From: Kalaharituber pfeilii | Taxonomy: Eukaryota > Ascomycota > Pezizomycetes > Pezizales > Pezizaceae | Assembly (NCBI GenBank): GCA_015179045.1 | Contig: WHUZ01000005.1 | Coordinates: forward strand, 1,240,001 to 1,304,000 | Length of the DNA stretch: 64,000 bases | Reading direction: 5' to 3' | In this document: piece by piece, positions 55,463 to 64,000 of the stretch | Numbering within the stretch: position 1 is the stretch's first letter | How the letters are laid out: each line of letters begins with the position of its first letter | Made by a program: the position numbers and the translations under genes | The notes under the pieces: generated by a model | Seen by the model: the letters and a program-made list of their open reading frames with translations, nothing else | The model's database searches: none | Told to the model about the DNA's origin: nothing

Positions 55463-58400
55463 TGTCTGCGATTCAGAGTATTGGCATGCTGAAGTGATTA
55501 TTCTCATAGATGTTACAAGGCATATGGAGGTAAGATTAGACGCAATGTCTCAATCGGGTATCCATTTCGAGCAATGGATCCCTGCAGAATTTTCATGTGC
55601 TCGCGCGAAACGCAGCTAGCAACTCAAGCCTTGGAAGTACTTCACTTTGATAATTCGTTTCCGTTCGAATAACATGGAAAACATTTGGCGAATTTGCTTA
55701 TTTTGGGCAATGGCGTTTTCTTCTGGTGTTATTTTATTGCTTTGCCTGTTTTTAGTTTTAGTCTTGTAAGTGATTAAATTTATCTTCATTGACGTGGTGC
55801 TTCGCTGCAAGGTCCTCGCCCAAAATATTAAATTAATCATGTCCCTTTGAGGCACGAACAAGATTCGCAGTGTTGTTAATATTGTTCTAGTATATATGTA
55901 CTGTATCTTATTATTTAAATTTGTTGCTTTGAGACTCCTACGGGTTTTTTCCATTGGATGTTCTTTGCCTTTGGTCTCAGCACCTTCCAAACATTATCGG
56001 GGAATAATATCTTGATACGTCTTCCGATATGAAGGGTAATAGAGATTGAGATGGATACCTCAAGTTGCAGTTTGATGGTCGTCCAACTTGGTTCTTGCGT
56101 TGTTCTTTCTGAGGTTGCCTGTCAGTCCCACGTGCAACCTACAGGGGCCCTGTTATCGATAGCAGGGCCATGTCGATCACAAGTGGCGATAGCCACCGTG
56201 CTGCCCCACTTCCTGAGCATCGAATGTCTACCTATTTTGGATGTCACCACCACTTTTGTAAGTTTGACATATTAAAGTAACTCCAAGGTACGCTTAATAG
56301 GTTATTTTATCTCATAAAAAAAGTCGCAAAGGACTGCCAGAGCTCCAACTTTTTACGACACATTGATATCCCACGCTGTATATAATCGTGGGTTCATGTC
56401 GGGGGCTGTAGAAAGTCTGGGTACGAGGACGGGACTGCAAAAACAATTTCAAAGGTATGTATCAATTAGGGCAGAATAACGAAGAGAAGCATGAGCACAC
56501 TGGCACCAGTGCCTATTGGGACCAATGATCCCAAGCCAGTATCCTACCATCATATGATGTGTGCAATTTGCAAATTATAAACAGATATGCGTCCAAAACT
56601 AAAATGTCAGCGATGGACATGTGGTGCTCTCATCAAGATAGAAAGGTAAGCCGCCATGCACAAGTGAATTTCGCGGCAAGAGCAAGCGAGGAAGTAAACT
56701 GATTGTGAGCAAGCAGGGCACCATTACCAACTCGTACATAAGACAAACCACAATTTAGACACCAGCCCATACAAATATTGATGGTTGGCATAGCAGGTGT
56801 AATATATTATATGATTAATAAGGCTCATAGTCACTATCAAAAACACAGATTCGTTTAAGAGCGTCAACCCGAGCCCAGTGGGAAGTCTGCTGTTACTGTA
56901 TTTCGCATATATAGACGCACAGAAATTCAACATTTCCGGACCCCCCTCTCCAAACAATACTAAGGTATAAACTCTGCACGTGGCCAGGAACCAAAGTTCA
57001 AATGAGAACATGGACCCAAATTGAAACGCCCAGAAGGTGCAGCTACTGCAGGTGGATGCAGATTGCTGGGAGACGTGCAGCTGAACCAGCAATCAAACAG
57101 CATGTCTATCTACTGCGAGTGAAGATAGTGGAAAGTGCATGAAGTAAATACTCTCAAGAAAATTCAATTTTGAAACTGACTGGAGTTGACATCAAGCGTC
57201 TGCAGCTTGGCCCAAAGAAGGCAAGCAAGATGTATGATGATATTACCAGTTGCATTAGACTGGCGGTATGCGAAAAGCCATGTAGGAGCTCTACCTGCAT
57301 GCGAATTGCTCACCACAGGGCATCTCTCGTCCCATCTCTCTATTTCATTCACTTTGATTTTCTCTTGTCTTTGAGGGAGGGAAGTCCCCATATGCCCTGC
57401 GCTGATTATATATAGGCTCTCATTCTAGCGGTCCAATTTCAAGAGACGCCTGAAGAGCTGTTGAGTACGTGCCTGAGAATATTGAACCCTCCAGGAAAAG
57501 GGGAGTTGTCCTATCATTGGCATTGTGAGAATTAGGAGACCGATAATATTGCAAGAAATGGCTGCTAGTCAGGATTTATGTTAACAATCGAAACCAAATT
57601 AGATCCTCAAGGAAATGAGATGAGTATTCTCAGGTTTCTATTGACAGCTCGAACTTGGTGCATGGCTGGGCTAGGTCTCTATCAGGTAGCAATCACCTGC
57701 TGCGTACGAGACTAACCTGCTGCCATAATACCACAATGTGAAGCTGAGGCAAGGAGTGACTGCAGAAATATGCGCTGAAGCAGAACTGTAGCCGAGGCGT
57801 ACAGCTCCAGGTGGCTGCAATCCAAGTAACCAGCTCTTTGGCCTCATGATCATAGTGCAGCGTTGCGGGGTGCACGATGTGCGGAGGCGAAGGAGGAGGA
57901 ACTTCTCCGCTGTGCTGGGTCACTGGGGACGGAGCTAATGTCTCTTATAGTTTCTGCAATGGTGCCGAGACTATGCTGCAATTTGAAGGGAGATGTGCAG
58001 AGGAAGGAAGGTGGTTTTGGGGTGTGGTACGCCGCGCCCATGTCCAAGTCTTTTGGCCAGTGGCACTAGGACGCTGTGCTGCATCCACTCCTGCCTTGCT
58101 TTGTGTCTCGCTCGCAAGCTGAGCGCCAGTCGCCCTATCGAAGGACGTCTCGCCCTCCTCGGCCTCGTGTGCTGCCCTTGGCCACAGCAGGCTACCTCTC
58201 GTACGAGTCGGGCTGCACCTTTACAGAGGCACGGTATGTATGTACTCGAGTACTTGATTGCCCACGCGCGCTCATCCACTGCAAGGCAGCACTAGCAATT
58301 ATTATCGTACCCCTCCAACCCCCACCCCCACCCAAGCGCCGTTGCCTCCAACCACCGGCCTCTAAACCGCCATCCAGTCCGCCTGCGTCCTTCACCCACA

Positions 58401-59738
58401 CGGCCGCCCATCATTCCAGACTGCCATACACAGTCCGCCCGAGTCAAACTGAAGGCCAAAGAAAAAGAAATAGGGAAAAAGGGAAAAAAAAAAAAAAAGG
58501 AAACAAAAAAAACGAACATTACCCACGCTGCTTATCGCCCCCACCACCACCTCATATATTTTTCCTGGACCCCGCCTCAGCTTCCCTACAGCACCTACTG
58601 CCTGCGAGTCGTTGATCCGACCGGACCCGGGACGGTTTGCATCTGCTCGGAATTGCCAGTCTCACCATAGGCCTACCGTCTTCACCGCCCTCTTAGTAAG
58701 TACTATACAGCATCTCCGCCTCTGCCCTCTGTGCTGCAATCTCTAGCTTACTCCTACCCTTTCCAAACTCAACCCCCATTGCATCTCTGCCCTTCCATGT
58801 ACTCTACCTAATGCCACCCTCGCTACAATTTGCTTTCCTGCATCCTGAGCTACCCATACCACTGCGTGCCCTCCGTCACAACCCACCTCACTCTCTGCCA
58901 CCTACCCCCGGCTGGCATCTTTGTTTGTCATTTATTGGTATGGTGCAGCCATGCTACCCTCCATACATATTTTTTCCTGTTAACTATGCTCTCTGGCGGC
59001 TGTCCCACCATGGCACCGATGTGCTAACGGCCATAGAAAGAGGCAAAAAAGAAAAAAAGGGAAAAAAGGAGCGTGTCCCCTCTACCCTTTCCACGCAATT
59101 CTACTCTACTGAAGACACACTATCCCTCATTCCCACACCTCTACCTCCCCACACAAAAATAAATTCTTGTGCATCTCGGGGCTTGGACGGTTAGAAGCAG
59201 CAAAGCTCTGCTGAGCGACCTTATTCTCGAGTTTTTGTTGTATTCCTTATTAATCTCACCTATTTTTACCAAAGATATCTGTTCCATTTTTCCGGGATTT
59301 GGCTCATTTCGATTTTTTATCTAATCACCGAATTCAGAAATCTTAGTTGACGTAGAGGCTCGGTTGCATTGACCGTTGAAATCTCCAGGGTCTGAAAAAT
59401 AGGAAATCGCAGGTTAGTCCGGTGGGTTGTGCGATCCCCGATTTGCCTACATATCTGTTCTTTCCCCTCCAACCTTATTTAGACGTCTGCCTTCAAGTTG
59501 GATCACGAAACGTTGCTACTTTGTGACTGCAATCGGACGTTGAGCTAACCACTATAGTCTCCCCCATTCCAGAAGTAAGCACAACCGGACTAAGCCAACA
59601 CCAACGCCTTGTACAGCAATTGAAAGCTCGTAACCCGGAATAACCCCGCTGTCAAGCCTTGAATACAAGTCCAGCCATCTTCTCACATTACAAGACGGGA
59701 AGCTGTGGGAATAGCAAGTGGATTTGAGCGCAGAAACC
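55463..59738. other. Gene-free spacer upstream of Kap104
   Basis: About 4.3 kb. The left third is AT-rich. A 24-bp palindrome with one mismatch lies at 56146-56169. From about 57860 the sequence becomes GC-rich and then CT-rich (58300-58900), typical of a long fungal promoter and leader. A palindrome GTACTCGAGTAC sits near 58242-58253. A possible leader intron could run from about 59414 (GTTAGT) to about 59482 (TTATTTAG). No gene is supported. Confidence 0.45.
56146..56169. repeat. 24-bp near-perfect palindrome
   Basis: GGCCCTG-TTATCGATAG-CAGGGCC, self-complementary apart from one position pair. It lies about 700 bp downstream of the Dif1-like gene in otherwise ordinary sequence. Confidence 0.85.
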
Positions 59739-62700
59739 ATGGAGTGGCAGCCTTCTGAAGAGCCTTTGATCCAGCTATCTGGATACCTCAAGGACAGCTT
59801 GAATGGTGCTGACCCGGTCGCCCAAAAGCGAGCAACAGAGGTTTGCGCTTCCCGGCATTTTCGGATAACATGCCATTTTAAATTTCACTCCGCTAATAGT
59901 CAATTAATACAGATTCTCAAGCAGGCAGAAACTTCCCCAGATATCAACAATTATCTCACATATTTATTTGTTAAACCCGAGTCACTAGTTGGATTTGCGG
60001 CCCAGGAGTGGCATTTTATTCGTCAAGCGGCTTGTTTGCTGCTCAAAAATCATATCAAACAGAATTTCCTTCAAATTCCAACATCAAATCTTGAATATCT
60101 CAAGTCAAAAATTCTCCTAGGTTTACAGGATCCTCACTTCCAGATACGGGGACTTACAGGGAACGTAATTACTGAACTTATTCGTCAAGGGGGAATTCTG
60201 TCATGGACAGATCTTCTCACACGACTGATTTCAATAGTGGAAGGCAGCGACCCCTCCCTTGGGGAGATAACTCCCGGTGCGCAAGAAGGTGCTATGTCAG
60301 CCCTAGCGAAGGTTTGTGAGGATAACAAAAAATCACTCGATCGAGATTACAATGGACAGCGTCCACTTAATTTCCTGATTCCGAAGTTTCTGCAATTTAC
60401 GTCCTCCCCTCTTCCTAAGATCAGGTCTTACTCTCTCGGTTGCATCAATATATTTCTTCCAAATAAGACACAGAGCGTACTAGTGCATATTGATACCTTA
60501 ATCACTGTTATTTTCAGTCTAGCTGAGGACCCTTCAAATGCTGTCCGTCGAGAGGTGTGCCGAGCAATCGTTCATTTGGTTGACGTTCGTCCTGATAAAC
60601 TGGCCCCCCATCTCAGAGGGATTGTGGATTACATGATTGCTCAACAGTTGAAGGTGGATGAAGCAGACCTGTCACTGGATGCCGCAGAGTTCTGGCTCAC
60701 CGCTGGAGAACACGATCAACTAAAGATGGGACTCGGGCCTTATTTGGACAAGATTATCCCAACCTTGCTGAAAAGCATGGTATATTCTGATGAGGATATT
60801 GCTAGGCTGGCCGGTGCCGGTGATGACGCCGATATAGAGGACAAGGCTGAGGATATCAAACCGGTTTTTGCAAAATCGAAACATAGGCTACCGAACGGTG
60901 AATCTGTAGAGGTTCCCGAAAGTGCCACGAACGGCTCAAAGACACCGGGCGAGATTGCGCTAGATGAGCTAAGTGATGGGGAGATTGATGAATTCTCTGA
61001 TGACGAGGAGGGTGATGATGATCCTGAAGATCGTTGGAATCTTCGCAAGTGCTCAGCCGCAGCCCTTGATGTGCTTGCTGGTGTTTATCATCAGCCAATC
61101 TTTGATATCATTCTTCCTTATCTGAAGGATAATATTCGGTCAGAGCAATGGCATTTCCGAGAGGCTGCCGTCCTGGCGCTTGGCGCTGTCGCTGATGGTT
61201 GTATGGATGCCGTCGCCCCCCATTTACCGGATCTCATCCCGTACTTGTTAACTCTGCTAAATGATGGGGAACCACTGGTTCGACAAATTACGTGCTGGAC
61301 ATTGGGTCGTTATTCAAGATGGGCTGCACATCTACCCGATGAGTTTCTTAAGCAGAAATACTATGTGCCCATGATGGAAGGATTGCTAACAAAGATGCTG
61401 GACGGTAACAAGCGTGTGCAGGAGGCTGGGGCGTCTGCATTTGCTAGCTTGGAGGAGCAGTCGCAACAGGCTCTCACACCATATATCGAGCCTATTCTCA
61501 AGCAATTTGTGATTGCAATGGAAAGATATAAGGACCGAAACATGTTCATTCTCTATGACTGCATTCAGACCCTAGCAGAACATGTTGGTCAAGGGTTAGC
61601 AGAGCAGAAATACGTTGATATCTTAATGCCTGCACTGATCAAGCGATGGGAAAAGGTCAAAGACAACTCAAGAGAACTGTTTCCTTTGCTGGAATGCCTT
61701 TCATATGTGGCTACTGCATTAGGAATGGCATTTGCTCCCTTTGCTCCACCTATCTTTTTCAGATGCGTCCGAATTATCCACCAGAATCTAGAACTGTACT
61801 TGCAGGCTGCAAACACAGATAAAGAAACTGGGGATGTAACCGAATGGCCAGACAAAGACTTCCTAGTTACTAGCTTGGATCTGCTGAGCGCAGTGATTCA
61901 AGCTCTGGATACTCAAAGTGCTGAGCTTGTTGCCAACGCAAGGCCGGGCTTCTTCGACTTGTTGATTGTATGCATGGGGGTAAGGAGTATTGCGTGTCAA
62001 TATTGAGATCAGTGGCTTACATCCGGTTAGGATCCAAATAATGATGTGCGTCAGAGCAGTTATGCTTTGCTGGGAGATTGCGCAATCTACGTGTTTCCAC
62101 TGTTACAGCCTTATCTTCCACAGATCATGGGGCTCTTGATTGATCAGCTCGATATATCTGACAAAGAACCCGAGTACGACGATTATGGAATGGATGCAGG
62201 TTACAGCGTCATAAATAATGCCTGTTGGAGCTGTGGTGAGATTGCTCTGAAGCAAGGTAATATCTTTCCAAATATTGCTGCCTGTTCATATGACCTAATT
62301 TTTTAGCAACCGGAATGACACCCTACGTCGAAAGGCTATATACTCGTCTGTTGGCAATTGTCCAGACACCGGAGATACCTGCATCCGTCACGGAAAACGC
62401 TGCAATTGCAATTGGAAGACTTGGTCTCGGATCTTGTGATGATCTTGCCCCGCACCTTGAGACTTTTGCGCGTCCGTTCTTGGACGCGATAAGAAACGTT
62501 GCTGAAACAGATGAAAAGGATACCGCCTTGAGAGGATTTGCGATGATAGTAGGGCGGAATCCAGAGGCGATGGAGACATGCCTAGTGCCATTCTTCAAAT
62601 GCATAGCGAAATACAGAGAGCCAAGTCCAGAATTGCAAAATCTCTTTCAGCAGGTTAGTGTTTGCTTTTGGAATGATACTGTATTTTTAGTATACTAAAT

Positions 62701-62812
62701 CGAATGACAGACTCTCACTGGCTATCAAGGCTTCATATCGGATTTCCCTTCATTCATGAACCAACTCCCTCCTGATATCCGAAAAGAACTTACAACGAGA
62801 TATCGACTATAG
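59739..62812 (+). CDS. KAP104: Karyopherin beta-2 / transportin (Kap104)
   Basis: Nuclear import receptor for PY-NLS cargo such as hnRNP-type proteins, acting with Ran-GTP at nuclear pores. Five exons (59739-59840, 59913-61979, 62031-62256, 62307-62653, 62711-62812) join in frame to 947 residues, the usual transportin length. The first intron is 72 bp and has no stop in frame, so an uncorrected translation would read through it; splicing restores RATEILKQAETSPDINNYLT. HEAT repeats fill the protein, with FAAQEWHFIRQAACLLLKNH near the N-terminus (Ran-binding region) and the long acidic loop SDGEIDEFSDDEEGDDDPED before WNLRKCSAAALDVLA, the HEAT-8 loop that couples Ran to cargo release. The C-terminus reads LPPDIRKELTTRYRL. 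Start chosen at MEWQPSEEPL, the first ATG in frame. Confidence 0.97.
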
Positions 62813-64000
62813 CATCATACGCGACCTTTAGCCAGTCTCGAGCCACCCCTATAGCACTGTTCTACCGTTTTCAAACATAGTGCTTGTGATTTTAATTTTC
62901 TGCGCCCACATTGTTTTCTTGCCCACTGCCTCCGCCTGTGTTGTGTGCTATGCTGGTTCACGTATGAATCAATATAATTCCGCCCAGAGATAATTGCATT
63001 ACACATCAGATTGCAGTTTGTAACGATGATTACGAACGTGATGTTGTCTACTGTATTTCTTTCACGTATTGTAGTGTGTATGTTTGGGTTTCTTTCTTCT
63101 CTCCTGTTTTCTGAAAAAGTAGCTTTTTTTTTTCTTTTTTTTTTTTTTCTTGATTTGGCGAATGCTCGATGTTTGCAGATTGGCATCTAGCTGGGGACTG
63201 GGGAGACGCTTAGTCGCGGGGTGGGACTGAACTGAGAAAGCGGTTGAGAGGAGCTTTAAGCCCAGGGATAGCTGTTAACTCATAAGAGGTGCGTGTCTCT
63301 GAAGCTGTTATGGTGCATCTGAGGAAGTGGGGACTGTGGGGAGGCGGAGAGTAGTAGATAGTAACTGTATAGGTAACAAAGTTGGCGTACCAGGCAAACG
63401 TGAAATTTGAAAAGTGGGGGGGATCGGATCTTTTTCTCCTTTATTATGCCGTGTGCTTTCTGTTTTATGTAGGGATATGGATGGGAATTTCAACCTTAAA
63501 GAGGAGGATTTTTCTTTTCTTTTTCATTTTTACATTTCATTAATTGAGCCTTTCTTTTCCTTATGACAATCTTACGGAATTCGATGTAACTTATATGCTT
63601 TTATTCTAAACGGATGCGTTGGGAACATGGTGGAAATAACGAACACGTAATACAGATTTTGATGTCCACTATATTATCTCTGATTACTGCTGTGTTATCA
63701 ACACCCGTTCCAATATATCAGAACCAACGCGCAGCTTCTGAAGTAACGCGGATGGCTAAAGAGATGTAGGTGATATCAGCGACTGAGGGTAACGTTTGTG
63801 CAACGCATCTTTGGAATAAGCCTGCATCACCGCTAGCACTTCGGTCGAATTACAGGTGTTAAGCTAGGCCCTTAGTGGATCCTCTGGTTCATATCTTCGC
63901 GTGCAATTTCAGCTTCCTAGCTATGCTGTTCGAGAGCACTTGGCCAGCTCCGGCAGGAGTAATATTAAATTAAGACATACAATGCTGGCATCAGAAAGTG
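62813..64000. other. Spacer to window end
   Basis: About 1.2 kb after Kap104: 3'UTR-like sequence, T-rich tracts at 63124-63150 and 63508-63540, and no supportable open frame. Any next gene starts beyond the window. Confidence 0.5.

Overview
This window is nuclear DNA from a filamentous ascomycete (Pezizomycotina-like). I infer this from short GT-AG introns with CTAAC-type branch sites, fungal-type gene families (the Dsc2/DscB ubiquitin-ligase subunit, a HUG-motif ribonucleotide-reductase regulator, Lhs1 with an HDEL tail, a Nup98-Nup96 precursor), and long gene-free spacers. Thirteen protein-coding loci are supportable: nine I would name from the protein itself, three are hypothetical or only class-assigned, and one is damaged or mis-modelled. 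I recognise no tRNA, rRNA, CRISPR array or autonomous transposase.

Layout. At 0.1-0.5 kb there is a Tourist/Harbinger-like MITE. Epsin (-) lies at 1.77-3.73 kb, followed by about 7 kb without genes. A four-finger C2H2 factor (+, 11.07-12.61 kb) has a probable 5'UTR intron. Centrin/Cdc31 (-, 17.7-18.8 kb) is divergent from the Nup98-Nup96 precursor (+, 19.86-26.44 kb). A DNAJC9-type J-protein (+) converges on Dsc2 (-). At 31.1-32.0 kb is an unrecognised gene (+) with an in-frame TGA. A prolidase (-) lies at 32.7-34.4 kb and a large acidic coiled-coil protein (-) at 37.4-40.3 kb. A basic KEN-box protein (+) lies at 44.5-45.9 kb. A nested fold-back plus MITE structure occupies 47.96-48.96 kb. 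Lhs1/GRP170 (-) at 50.2-53.4 kb is divergent from a Dif1/Spd1-like protein (+) at 54.8 kb. Karyopherin Kap104 (+) lies at 59.7-62.8 kb.

How they fit together. These are housekeeping genes rather than a pathway cluster: nuclear pore and import (Nup98-96, Kap104), the ER and membrane system (Lhs1, Dsc2, epsin), chromatin and replication (DNAJC9, Dif1/Spd1), and spindle pole or cell cycle (centrin, the KEN-box protein).

The most unusual signal is non-coding. Three copies (about 6.44-6.52, 10.93-10.99 and 12.68-12.74 kb) of a roughly 45-nt hairpin sequence followed by poly(A) appear to be retroposed. All three start at about the same 5' position and are bounded by short direct repeats (13, 6 and 7 bp), so they look like a very small complete retroposon rather than random truncations. 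Two of them flank the zinc-finger gene within its likely transcript. All exon boundaries were worked out by eye from reading frame and splice consensus; there is no transcript evidence.
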